Positions 14,094 to 25,617 of a stretch of 64,000 nucleotides of DNA are shown one piece after another. The notes under the pieces are model-generated. The model made no database searches and was not told the origin of the DNA. It worked only from the letters and a program-made list of their open reading frames with translations. This stretch comes from Branchiostoma lanceolatum. Taxonomy: Eukaryota; Chordata; Leptocardii; Amphioxiformes; Branchiostomatidae. The first letter of the stretch is position 1. The number at the start of each line of letters is the position of its first letter. Made by a program: the position numbers and the translations under genes. The DNA lies in the NCBI RefSeq assembly GCF_035083965.1, contig NC_089736.1, forward strand, positions 5,831,501-5,895,500, given 5' to 3'.

Positions 14094-14926
14094 TCAGTAG
14101 CATTGGCAAATATATTCCCACCACACACGGTAGTTTATATTCTTAAACGGCGTAAGCGTATAGTTTGACAAAATATCGTACGTTTGGGTGCTTTAGCTTG
14201 AACAATTTTGGCCAGAAGTTGACATATTATACCACTAAATCCAGAACATCTGTGACAACCACTGAAGTTTCACGCCTGATTATAACCGGGTGCACTGAAG
14301 TTCGATTCACGTGTATTTCTGATCAGAAATGCTAGAATAAACACGTGTAAATTGATCCTTATTGTTGTTGGTACTTTTAAGCGTGTATAGGAGAATTAAG
14401 AGATTCTTGAACACCTCTCAAAATCCACCGTAAGTGGATTAGAACCGGCGACCTGTGTTCCAACTCCAAGAGGGGGGTCTCCAAAAATCACAGAAGGTGC
14501 GAAGTCAAAACGTCACTATCAGTTTGAGAAAAATCGTGGAAAAAGAAGATTCTTGGATCACCCAGTCGTCTTGAGTTGTACTATTTCGTGCATAGCTTTC
14601 TTGTGTCTATCGGATTATCTTGCCGAATGTTTGTAAATATAGAAGGGGAGGTTGGTACGGCTTGGCCCGGGGGTCACATCGCCTCCCCCCGCGGAGTGAT
14701 CGTTTGTACACGTAAACTGCCAACTGTGGTACACCGGGATCACCCAAAACAAGACTTCCCCTTTCTTACAAATACTCCTAAATAATCATATTTTGATCAT
14801 AATTGGTATAATCATACAGAAAATAATGCAACGTTAGGATTGAAAGGTTTTCTTCAACTTGACGTAGTGTAAAACACATGGCCCAAGTTTGTTACAGTTT
14901 ACACACACACGCTTGCAAGCTCTCAC

Positions 14927-15002
14927 CTTGTGACTTTACCAAGCTCCCAAACGTCGCTAGTAGAAGCGTCGCAACGCCAAACAGGAATGGATTCCTCCAC
15001 AT
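14927..15002 (-). CDS. Signal-peptide first coding exon, probably of the LDLa gene
   Basis: On the minus strand an ATG opens a 25-residue peptide with a typical signal sequence: it starts MWRNPF, has a hydrophobic core GVATLLLATF and ends SLVKSQ. The exon ends CAAG|GTGAGA, a good donor, leaving phase 1. That is the phase needed to complete the first glycine codon of the LDLa exon at 254-361. A two-codon upstream ORF (ATG CAG TGA) lies about 30 nt before the ATG. The implied intron is about 14.5 kb with no other exon recognised, so undetected exons may lie between, or the two exons may belong to different genes. Too short for standard ORF finding. Confidence 0.55.
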
Positions 15003-15458
15003 CCTGTGGTTCGGATCTCTACACCCTTCTCACTGCATGGAAAACTGGTCAATCGGAGGCTGGAAACAGATTTTTGGAGGTGAAAATGGTGAGGAGAGAG
15101 TTTCTGTACCGTTACCAGCGTGGCGAGCCAGGGACGGAGGTTCGCGGTTCGTGGCAGCTCGTGTGATCACATTACACAACACGGATCAGGTTACATCTCA
15201 AGGCCCTGAATCTGCATACGCAAAGACAACCGCAAAGAGTGTCATTCACCTTGGTGCTAGCTTCCTCACCAAGCGACTTTAGTACAGAGCTTTAGATAGG
15301 ATAATCTGTGTTTTACAAACAAAATTCAAATTACGTTTTCTTCGTAATAACAAACTGGTACTGATTGGCACAAGGTTTATCCGAGAAAGAAAGAAAACTG
15401 ACTTTTGAGATCGAGAGATAATACTCCCCGTCCGTTGACTGACATGTAACGTTACTTC

Positions 15459-15483
15459 TTTTGTTTTGTTTTGTTTTGTTTTG
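15459..15483. repeat. (TTTTG)n microsatellite
   Basis: Five consecutive TTTTG units in otherwise unremarkable DNA. Confidence 0.9.
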
Positions 15484-16075
15484 TAAATACAAAAAAAATA
15501 CATGAACTTTTACTCTGAGAGCAAATAATGATTGCGACTTAGCAGTTTTAACCTCCTTGGCAGTTTTGTCGGTAAAATATACGCTGCATGATGCAATCCA
15601 TGTTTGATTTTGCAAAGATATGCTAGATAGAGTATAAACGTTACAGGAAAATCACAACGCAGCAACTTTTTTGTGAAAGATCATTCATTATTTTCGTCTT
15701 CCATAAGCTTTAAGCTGATAAACTTACAAACACAACTGATAGAAACTATATAATTTATTTGTGCACCTCGCCTTGCTATTTGAAAAGAACACTTGTTACT
15801 CGTCATTCAATACCTGGTTTAATGTGAGCGCTGAGGTCATGTGCAAGTCGCTACGTGGCTGGGGCTGAACTTGGGACTTTCCTTAAAATAATAATCGAAA
15901 TGCCTGTCTAGAGTTCCTCTTAGTACAACCTGTTTCCCGTTGTAATGTGTTGTGATAGGCTTGGGGATGTGTTTCTTCCTTGACCCTTACCGAGTAAGGA
16001 TGTCCTTATCAAGCAGCTGCGATTCTGATTTATTTTGGACGGACCTCCGCGAAGGGTACGTAGGAAGCTATAACC

Positions 16076-16301
16076 TAGCCTCCATAGCAGGCTCTCTGTG
16101 CCTTTTTGGCTTATAAGTTGTAATACATGTTGATGACTACTTGTTGTACTGGGTCGTTTGTGCAGCCAGCCCGTAACCATTACCGGGCCAAGGTAAATGG
16201 TTACGGACTGGCTGCACAAACGACCCAATACGAAAAGAAGCCATCAGCACAACGTGTATTATAAGCAAAAAAAAGGCCCAGAGAGCCTGCTATGGAGGCT
16301 A
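16076..16301. mobile_element. 226-bp foldback element
   Basis: The arms TAGCCTCCATAGCAGGCTCT and AGAGCCTGCTATGGAGGCTA are perfect complements. A second inner pair is TGGGTCGTTTGTGCAGCCAG with CTGGCTGCACAAACGACCCA. The element can therefore fold into one long hairpin with a small loop around the TAACCATTACC segment. No coding content. It ends 5 bp before another foldback element. Confidence 0.85.
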
Positions 16302-16306
16302 GCTAC

Positions 16307-16441
16307 TAGCCTGGAATCCATCCTGGCCTGTTCTAGCTCCAGGTCGCTCCCCTAGATCTGCTCGCTTGTCTGACAATTTTTCCCCACAGAGAAGTTATCA
16401 GAGGAACGAACTGGAGCTAGAATAGGATGGATACCAAGCTA
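16307..16441. mobile_element. Foldback MITE of the TAGCCTGGA family
   Basis: The left end TAGCCTGGAATCCATCCTG and an inner TTCTAGCTCCAG pair with CTGGAGCTAGAATAGGATGG and an imperfect right end finishing AAGCTA. Partial ends of the same family (CTAGAATAGGATGGAT) occur at about 50937 and 51652. Confidence 0.75.
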
Positions 16442-18131
16442 GGAAGCTTCATTATTTGCTAGACAATAAATAGTATACATGGACTTAGTATGGAGCTTAT
16501 GTACATGTGTTGGTAGATAATACATTGTAAATAAACTTGCAACGCTGCGAAAAACTACTCACCGAATTTCCGACCGCCTTCGTCTGACTTCGACGTTGGG
16601 AATGACAAGCGAAAAGTGACGTCATAAGTGAGTGACATTTCGTCAAGCGTTAAAAATTTTACCTTTTCTGTTTTTTTTCTTGGTAGTAGAGTTTTTAAAT
16701 GTAATTTCGCCCACAACTTTACACTTGACCTTTGGCAAAACAATTGTCTTCCTTTGTCATTCAAAGGTAATGAATGCGATAATGCAAGTGATAAATTTGT
16801 GTGTAGGCGTTCTGGAAGAGGCCATTTGATGGAAGTTATGGTATGGGTACTATTTACAAAACTACAATGAAGTAATAAAAGCATCATTAAACGAATGACG
16901 TAAAATGGTGTTTCCATTCTTTTATTTCAAAAGAATAATGACGGCGTCAAACGATTCAAATATCACGGGACATACCTAAACAGTCCGAAACAACGATTGT
17001 ATGCTTAACCATAAAAGAATCGTGAAAAACTTTCTTGGAGCGTTCTTAATATAAATAAATTTGTTTATTCATGTCATATTGTTTATATTATTCGGTATTG
17101 TTATCGTTATCTTTTTTCTATTTGCATTTGGACAAAGACAATTCAACAACGCCATTTATTATCGTTTACAATCAAAATAACATTCTTTTCGATTAAATGA
17201 CATGCATAACTACATGCCAAATGCATTTTTGCCCCTTTGTGGATTTTGTGCAAAAGTAAAACAGCGGTATCAAACAATCCCATAGCCTCACCCACCTCTG
17301 TCAAAACATAGAAATGCAAAATAAAAACATAGAAAATACAAACATTTCACGAATATGCAGTCACTCTCTCATTGGTCGAACCGCTAATCTTCCAGTCATT
17401 GGTTGAACTACTAATTGTGATGGACAGTCAGCATCGGTCTAATATTTTCTCTGACTGTCGAGCATTTTGGTGGGCGTCGTTTAGAACGTTGCCAGTGTTT
17501 GCTTTGTCGTCTGTCACCTTCTTCAACCCCACCTTTGGCAACAAATTCCTCTGGGAACTCCACCGTTTAGTCTGATGGTATCCAGATCGCTTGAACATTC
17601 TTCTCGGCATCTCTTGACGTCACTTAGGACAAGGTTTCCCGCCAAAACAGTAAGCTACTCGTGAGAGCTGTCTCGCTCGGTAATTTATCATCCTCGAGAC
17701 AATGCATGTTTTTCTTTGGAGATAGAATAGGACACAAGAGGACATGACTTCGAGGAAGACGACAATTGAAAATACAGTTTCCTAACCGCCCCATACAAAG
17801 TTTTGAAATCGAATCCACAAGAAATACACCTGTCTTAGGACCCTGTCACACTAATTGTGCATATATTCAAGTACGCGTAAGTAAGGTTTGCCGGGGAAAA
17901 GTTGTTTTCTACCGTTGTGCAGCCTAGTTATCAAACCAAAGAAATTACTTCTTCGGCTGCAAACTTAACCTAAACCAAAAACATTTTAATACGCAACTCA
18001 TGTGGGCTTGTATATACGCACAAGTGTGACAGGACCTTTTAGGGAGTGTGGCCGCATGTATACTCGTGCGTACGTGTATGCTGTTCGTTCCATGAAATGT
18101 CATGGGGGTTATATTTCAGGCAGCGTTTGTG

Positions 18132-18143
18132 AGTGTGTGTGTC

Positions 18144-18228
<85 letters not shown>

Positions 18229-18236
18229 GTGTGCGT

Positions 18237-18272
<36 letters not shown>
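18132..18272. repeat. (GT)n microsatellite, about 140 bp
   Basis: A nearly pure GT tract interrupted by a few CA/GC variants near its right end (GTGCGTGTGCGTGTGC). It creates long Cys-Val and His-Thr open frames that are artefacts. Confidence 0.97.
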
Positions 18273-20769
18273 CTGTTGATCAACAAGGTAACGCAAGAAC
18301 GGCTGGATGGATAGGTTTTATATTTTATGTGTTAGCAGGATTTGGCAAAAATGAGAAATTATTAGATTTTAGACCCTCTAGCTAGCGGATTCCCTGGGCA
18401 CTCCAGCGTAACTTCCGTTTTTTATATCTCGTGTTCTGGACATGCTATGGTCACGATTTTTGGGTGGTAGATAGCTCATGTACTCTGTTTCTGAAGTCCC
18501 CAAGCTATTTGTCATCAAGTAGCCTTCGGACACGAACTTGCAAATAAACTTTATTATTCCGAGAAAGAAAGGAAGGAACTTGTTTATTGTTCCGAGAGAA
18601 AGGACGTATTCGCAACTGATGCTTGCCTGAGGCCAGGCCTGGATATGACAACAAATTAAAGACTAAGCTTCCAGCTGCAGATGATTACATTTCATGGAAC
18701 TATTTTATTTAAGTTGACACCAAGGTTTCTGTCTCAGTGTTTGTGACGACTCCGTAGAACTGCAGGAAACTAGACCGACGCCGACCGAATACCAAGACGC
18801 CGTAAAGATAGACTTTCGGTCAGGTTGATAACAGTTCAACTTGGGGGCACGCCAATCTTCAAATGCTTAGTTGACGTGACCATTGAAAATAAAGAATCAC
18901 GTGAAAAAGACGCACAAAATGACCCACACGACACATCTGCTTGGAGATTTGGTTACGCCCCCTCAAACATTCTATTTGCAGCCCCACGAAGATCCGCTAG
19001 GATCGCAATTTCAAAAGCGCACTTTTCAACATTCAACTTCAAGCAGATGTGGAGCGTTCTGGCTTGTTTGAGGCGGGCTTTTGTTGAGAGTGTACTACTA
19101 GTTTATCACAGACATACATACAGATGGAGTATGTTTGAAGTTTGTAAACCAAAAAGCGTTTAAAGTTGAGTAGATCAAAATCCGGTTTCATAAAGGGAAC
19201 AGCTCAATTCACATCATATCGGTCACACGGTAGGCGCATTACTAAAATTGACGTTCATTGGCCAAACGATGAACGTATTCACAACTTAAGCTAGGTCAAT
19301 GCTGACGTTTGAAACCGCTCAAACTCAATCATGTGAAGTGTCCAATCAGATGTTTGGTTCGGCTCGTATGGTTGAACGACAAAGGTGAAGAGAAGCGTGA
19401 TTTGGAAGATTTACAAAACAAGCCGACAACCGTGCATAACCAAGCCGTAACAAGGCATGTGATTGGAGATTACACAACGTTGAATGAGCCTTTCATAAGC
19501 TATGACGTTTTTGAGCCTCTGGGATTTGATCATGGGCACGTGTGAGACTCGATATGCCGGGTCCGGGGCCCCGCGGATGGTGCGGGAAGGTACGGTGGCC
19601 GGCGGGACACCTCCCCCTTTCATATTTGCGCCGAAAATAAATCACTTCCAGGAGACCGTAACGGGACGGTGTTTACATCTCATTTACAGGCCATTTGCAG
19701 ACTGTGGCGGGTCAATTCGGCGAGGAATGCCTGTTTCATCATCTTCTCATCTGAAGGACGGATTTATTGAAACACGGCAAGAAGGTGGAGGGTGATCATG
19801 ATGTACGGTGAGGCTGTTGAAGTGCCACCTGGCGATCAAAAGATACAACGCAGTGATTGGCCTTACTAGTATTAGCCTCTACCAGGCCCCACAAGTGGGA
19901 CATGATTGATATGCATCTCCTCGCGCCTTGAACGTTTGACAGTACATTGTTTATTCAAAGGCTAAGGAGACAAATTACACTTCTGAGTCAGAACAGTATC
20001 TGTCTTTCAAGTCTTCCTGGGGATACTGAAAGATGATTGCCGTTGTGGTATTCAAGTTTGATACTAGTAGTCTAAGGTTGGCTCAAATTCGGACACTGCC
20101 GAGTTATCACAGTGTAATATAGTTTAGCACTGCAATGGAGCAAGCACTGTTAGAAGATACAAAACTGTAAAAGAAACCATATGCCATATGGTATATCTGT
20201 CTCTAAGCCAGATGGTTTTCTTTGATGTTATAATGAAGAGCTTTATTTGTTAAACATTGTTGTTGAAAAACAAACAAATAAAAGTGACATATCTAAGCCC
20301 TACAGTTCGTCAATCTCTGCCGACCTTCATCTCTACTGCCACCAGAACAGAACTCAACTGGTGGATCTAAACTATAAAACCAAACCTTAACAGTTAACTG
20401 TAAATAACAAAAATAACTAACAGTAGAGACAAATATCTGAACATCAACATGAGTTTGTCAACCTGTGTCTCTTATCAGATAATCTCTATATCTACAGTAG
20501 CCTACAAAAATACTCAACTGGTTTATCTTAAACGATACAATCAAACCTTAACAGTTAACTGCAAATAACAAAAATAACCAACAATAGAGACTATAAACAT
20601 CAACAATAGTTTGTCAACTTCTGCCTTTTATCAGACAATCTCTAAAGCTGCACAAATAGAATTCACTTAGATCTTCGGTTTGTAACTTCAATCAGCACTA
20701 AATATTCTATATTGTTCAGAATTTGTGAGTTTTCATGTCTTTGACTCTTTCTATTGATTACCCATGACA

Positions 20770-22030
20770 CTGCTGCAGTCCTCATATCTGTAGGGTTTCT
20801 CCTCTGTGAGTCTACATGTGGGTGAAACCCAGCCTTCAGACTATCCAGTTATCTGAACTGCCTGCTGCCCTCCTCACACTTACAGCATTTCTTCTATGTG
20901 AGTCTTTATGTGTCTCTTAAGCTCACTTAACTGCCTGTTGCACTCCTCACACTTACAACATTTCTTCAGTGTGATTCCGTATGTGTGTCTTCAGTCTAAC
21001 CTGCTCACTGAACTGCCTACTGCACTTCTCACACTTGTAGGGCTTCTCCCGTGTGAGTCCGCATGTGGGTCTTCAGATTACTCAGATGACTGAACTGCTT
21101 GCTGCACTGCTCACACCTGTAGGGTTTCTCCCCTGTGTGAGTCCGCATGTGGGTCTTCAGATTACTCAGCTGACTGAACTGCCTGCTGCACTCCTCACAC
21201 CTGTAGGGTTTTTCCCTGGTGTGAGTTCTCATGTGTGTCTTCAGACTATTCGGACTACTGAACTGCCTGCTACACTCATCACACCTGTAGGGTTTCTCTC
21301 CCGTGTGAGTCCGCATGTGGGACTTCAGACTACCCAGATGACTGAATTGCCTGCTGCACTCCTCACACTTGTAGGGTTTCTCCCCTGTGTGGGTTCGCAT
21401 GTGCTTCTTCAGATGACCCAGCTCACTAAACTGCCTATTACACTCCTCACACATGTAAGGTTTCTCCCCCGTGTGGGTTCGCATGTGCTTCTTCAGATGA
21501 CCCAGCTCACTGAACTACCTGCTGCACTCCTCACAGCTGTAGGGTTTTTCCGCTGTTAGAGTCCTCATGTGTTTTTTCAGACTATCCAGCCTACTGAACT
21601 GCCTGCCGCACTCCTCACACATATAGGGTTTCTCCCCTGTGTGAGTCAGCTTGTGTTTCTTCAGACTACCCAGCTCACTGAACTGCCTGCCGCACTCCTC
21701 ACACATATAGGGTTTCTCCCCTGTGTGAGTCAGCTTGTGTTTCTTCAGACTACCCAGGTCACTGAACTTCTTGCTGCACTCCTCACACCTGTGGGGTTTC
21801 TCTCCTGTGTGAGTCAGCTCATGTCTCTTTAGATTACTCAGCTGACTGAACTGCCTGCTGCACTCATCACACCTGTAGGGTGTCTCCCCTGTGTGAGTCT
21901 GCATGTGTCTCTTTAGATGACTCCACCTACTGAACTGCCTGCTGCACTCCTCACACTTTGGAAGACTGATGACAGAAACTCCTACTGACTGACTGCTGTC
22001 ACTGTCGGGTTGGCTACTTGTTGATGCCAT
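20770..22030 (-). pseudogene. C2H2 zinc-finger gene, interrupted (about 12 fingers)
   Basis: The frame starts with MASTSSQPDSDSSQS at 22030 and runs into tandem Kruppel-type fingers (CEECSRQFS-x-LKxHMRTH) with TGEKPY linkers. Eleven fingers share one frame. Finger 5 has its last histidine replaced by leucine (HMRTLTAEKPY). Finger 6 carries an in-frame nonsense codon, CAG to TAG, at about 21515-21517. After finger 11, loss of one base near 21045 shifts the frame. A twelfth finger (CEKCSRQFS) and two decayed ones follow to about 20770. Position -1, 2, 3 and 6 residues vary between fingers, as expected for a DNA-binding array. Either a recent pseudogene or an allele with a null mutation; sequencing error is possible but two separate lesions argue against it. 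Confidence 0.85.
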
Positions 22031-22965
22031 GACAAACCACTCTCTGTGCTGGTACAATTAGTGGTAGAACAAATACAAGGGCATCAGTGAATTTTTGGAA
22101 CTTAACAACATTGTTTTCTCTTTAGAGAAATGCACATCAGGGTTAAAAAGAGGTGACTAAGCCTGATTCAACGTATCGCGACTGTACTACAACTGATTGT
22201 ATGAAGGGTTCGAAGGACTCATTTCGGCGCGTAACAATTATCGTAACCCCCCCCCCCCCCCAACAAACCCACACACATTTTGTTTACTTTGAAACAACTA
22301 ATTTTCAGATGGCCACGCTTCTCAGGCAATACACCCTGTCAGCCCCTGGACGCTTTTCCCCAACCAAAGGAGAGTTGTCCAGTAAACCAACAAGAACAAT
22401 CTCATCTGAGAAGCCCTACCGTTAGAAAAAGTGAAAATCTTTCGCCCTAACATCTGTTTGGAAAGCAGCGGTCATGATGGAAACCAGATGTGAGACAGTG
22501 CACAAAACAAGATGGGTTTGGCAATCGCAGACCTGTAATCAGAAACAGGGCCTTCGCAGGCTGGGAACTTGTTTGTGTGCTCCAGTCACATCAGTTTGTC
22601 CAAACTTTACATTTCTGTACACATAAAAGCTCTACAAGTGAGGGCTACGTAACTTCTGTCACATGATCACAAGATGAAGTTGTACGTTATCCTAGAAATT
22701 ATGAACACGATTTACTTTCTCAACCCTCTTTCAACGTCCACATTCATAAACATCCTGGCACAGATGTTCGTCAGAACTTCTTACCTCACAGTACTCAGCA
22801 ATAGATTACTGAGGAAAAGTTGTATAGAAACTGACGTTTCGGGAGAAAGATGAGAAAGACTTGCTTACTCGCTCGACCAGGCTCGACACGGACACGGGCG
22901 GAAGCTCTGGAAATGACCCGGAAGTACTCTTCCCTAATAGGTCAAATATCCCCACCTACACCTAT
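22031..22965. other. Upstream region of the zinc-finger gene; poly-C tract
   Basis: No coding sequence seen. A run of 15 C lies at 22247-22261. The region would contain the promoter of the zinc-finger gene, but no core element is clear. Confidence 0.4.
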
Positions 22966-23520
22966 GCCTCATTAATTCAGCTTTTTTCACGGTCATGTTT
23001 TAGCGCCCTCTATCTTTCAGCCTGCCAACTGCAGCAAGCGTGATCAACCGCACCGTTGCAAGGAACCTCCTTGGATGCACCAAGCAGGTAGTATAGAGCC
23101 TCCTTCTCCTTGGGTAAACCAAATCAAAATGATATTGAAAGGAGACACATCAGGGCTCTGAATACTTTTGAAAACCGATGGTGCCCGCAAACTGTGTTTA
23201 CCGTGACAGTTCCTTGACCTTCCTTCACTTTGAGGGGGACAACCTTTCCAGTGATCGTCGGAAGCGAAGGAACAGCCATCATCCTTCACTTTGGGAAATT
23301 CTTTACCCACCATCGGTTTTCAATAGTGTTCCGAGTCCTGATGTGTCTCCTTTCCGAAGCCATGTTGATTTGGTTTAGCCAAGGAGGCCCTACAACACCT
23401 GCTTGGTGTATCCTATCCTTGCAACGGTGCGGTTGATTACGGTTCGCAATGCTGCAGTTGGCGGGCTGAGGGATAGGGAGCGCTAAAACATGACCGTGAA
23501 AAAAGCTGAATTAATGAGGC
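22966..23520. mobile_element. 555-bp foldback element with long arms
   Basis: The left arm from 22966 (GCCTCATTAATTCAGC, then GGTCATGTTTTAGCGC) is complementary to the right arm ending at 23520 (GCGCTAAAACATGACC, then GCTGAATTAATGAGGC). The pairing continues inward through CAACCGCACCGTTGCAAGG / CCTTGCAACGGTGCGGTTG to a loop flanked by ACCGATGGTG / CACCATCGGT. No transposase ORF. The arms differ by several substitutions, so the insertion is not very recent. Confidence 0.85.
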
Positions 23521-25617
23521 ACACGGACTGAAGAGAGGCATCAGTTGGTTGTAACCCTTATAACTCCAGATAGAATTGACGGATTTTGTTGATTCAAAGC
23601 CCAAAACGCAGAGAATGATATGGGCAATCAATATTATGTATTACACAAGACCCCATAGGTATATAAAACAAATGCCTGATTTTGAAAAGTAAACAATACA
23701 TCTCTTTTACACAACATTACGCCCCAAAACGGACTTATACTTTCTTGTGATTCCTATTGTATTTTATTTTGAGTTTCAGTGGTTTGCCGCGCTTTTTCAA
23801 TCCGCTTGGGGGCGCCCCTGACAGGCAGAGAAAGTCAATGGTCACTTCCTAGATGGCGGCAATGAGTTGTTTTCTGTTATTGGGCGGAGAGAAGTAAAGA
23901 AAATATTGAATGATGGTAACTTTTATGAAATGATACAGCTTCTGGGGCTTTTAATCTTCCTAAATACCCAGGGTAATTATCAAAGATTGTTTTGATATCC
24001 AATAAGCGTTGTTTATCCCAACATAGGTGCCTGTCTTGCCCAATTTACATGCACTCTCATACTACCTACCTAGTCCTTTGGCCTCCGGGTCGTTAGGGGG
24101 GACAAGGTAGCAGTGAAGATCTGTCTCATACTACTTAGTATTAAAAAGGAGTTCTTACTCCAACAAATGTATTTAGTACGGTTTCTGGTATGTGTGTGTG
24201 ACTGTGATTCTAACCTACATTTCAGGGTAAAGTCTATCCTATTTGATCGCTTTGCTTATCTTGCGACTGTAACAGAAATAAAGAAATTATCTAAAATAAT
24301 TATCAAAATCTATTCATGAGGATGGGTTTAGAGAAAGAAGAGTCTCGGAGATTTGGCTGTGACAGTTCATATGTATTCTTTAATGGCAAAAGTTAACTTC
24401 ACTGCCCTATTACACAAGTCACTGGTGTCTGATTGAAACCTCCTTGGCTAGGAACGGACCATAAAGTGTTAGTGGGGGAAGGTACAAGTACATGTATGTG
24501 TGAAAATAGTAACAAAAACTGCACAGGATGGACGATGAAAAAAAGCATATGAGCAAGTTATGAACAAGGAAATACAAAATTTGCAGAATGTATGGACCAA
24601 GAAAAAAGAAAATAAATTGGCAGCAACTTTTCAAGCACACACACCCATCCTGAATGGTCCATTCCCAGTGTATATACATTGTAGATAATAAGTGATCATG
24701 ACTTCAATCTCCACAAACATAATACAGCATCAACTTAAGTGTGCCCCCCTCCCACCTTGTCAACCCTATCACCATCTTAACTACATACAAAGAATTCTAG
24801 GCATACAAAACTGTACTAATGCTTAATAACTGACTGATCTTTACAAAGAAACTATAATTGACCAAGAATCTGAGAGTTAAGCATGGCAGGATTTGCAAAG
24901 AGGTAGACCTTGCAAAAAGTTATTCAACGCTATTTTCTGATTCAATAGTAAATTAGCTGCAATGTCTCCAAGCCTGAATGGCTGAGATTGGCAGGACATA
25001 CTGAATTCGGATTACTTGTATGCAATCGTTACTGAAAATGGTCCTTTCCCAGTAAAATTAACATGACTGTAGTCTAACACATTCACTTTGGATGATCACA
25101 GCATCTTTTTCTTCAGAGCCACTATAACATCAACCAATTCTTAGTTGACTACAATTTAGTTTACTAAGGAACTCAAAACCCAAAATTTACCATAATTGTT
25201 CAGTAATCAGGTAGGTATGATTCTGTGTGCAAACATCATATTTGCTTTCTGTATACTACAGTAGTTATTAGTGGAGCTAAACCATAGTTGACTACTCAAT
25301 ATATAACTACATGCAGCAAGAATGGGTTGTCCAGTCAAATTGTACTGTGCACACCTTAATTTTTCACAAAATAAATGTGGGAAAAAAATAAATGTGGGAA
25401 TCACATCATTTGCTTAGCATGACTAATTTAATGTAGAGTCAAACCTGTACAAGTGACCACCTCTACATTAAGACTACCTGGCCAATGTGACCACTTTTTG
25501 GTGGTCCCTTAGATAATTTTTCTCCATTGACACAGACATTAAGAATCGTATTTGGGATCGTACATGTTGCACCAGGAAGAAGCTCAGAAAGATGAGCCTT
25601 AAATGTAAAAACATGTT
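23521..25617. other. Intergenic DNA; possible 3' UTR of CWC22 at the right
   Basis: No gene is recognised. At about 23852 the phrase AGATGGCGGC (YY1-like) starts a short frame MAAMSCFLLLGGE next to a possible GTAAAG donor, but no further exon follows. An ATTAAA on the minus strand (25427-25432) lies about 190 nt past the CWC22 stop and may be its poly(A) signal. Just left of it is a fragment of a repeat with the phrase GTGACCAC, also seen near 9110, 32500 and 53190. Confidence 0.35.

Larger units (their letters stand above)
362..14926. other. Probable long intron or intergenic DNA, repeat-rich
   Basis: No other convincing exon was found here. The stretch is AT-rich and holds several dispersed families: hairpin elements at 4211-4318 and 4773-4866, TACTGTAAAT-ended MITEs (about 5127-5456, 7355-7482, 10205-10405, 11000-11363), and a repeat containing the phrase CAACACACTTATC (about 6600-6680, 9175-9310, 10760-10830, 11025-11160, with another copy near 35340). 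At 4420-5010 the motif ACACCCCTA recurs on both strands around a short CCCTAA run. If the two flanking exons belong to one gene, this is its first intron. Confidence 0.5.
15003..20769. other. No recognisable gene; repeats and possible promoter DNA
   Basis: Upstream of the signal-peptide exon lie a (TTTTG)n run at 15459-15483, foldback elements at 16076-16301 and 16307-16441, a full CRE (TGACGTCA) at 16617-16624, and a GT microsatellite at 18132-18272. CCAAT-type boxes lie near 17370-17410 and CpG-rich DNA near 19550-19610. On the minus strand, sequence ending AAATTCG|GTGAGT near 16560 could be a non-coding first exon. No coding exon is supported. Confidence 0.4.

Noticed and set aside
17428-17610. 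60-codon minus-strand frame starting MPRRMFKRS as a gene
   Set aside because: Composition is plausible, but no homology is recognised and no adjoining exon or promoter could be established.
18002-18385. 127-codon Cys-Val frame and 85-codon His-Thr frame
   Set aside because: Both are translations of the GT microsatellite.
21053-21832. Plus-strand frames across the zinc-finger region
   Set aside because: Repetitive antisense translation of the finger array; the minus strand carries the C2H2 pattern.
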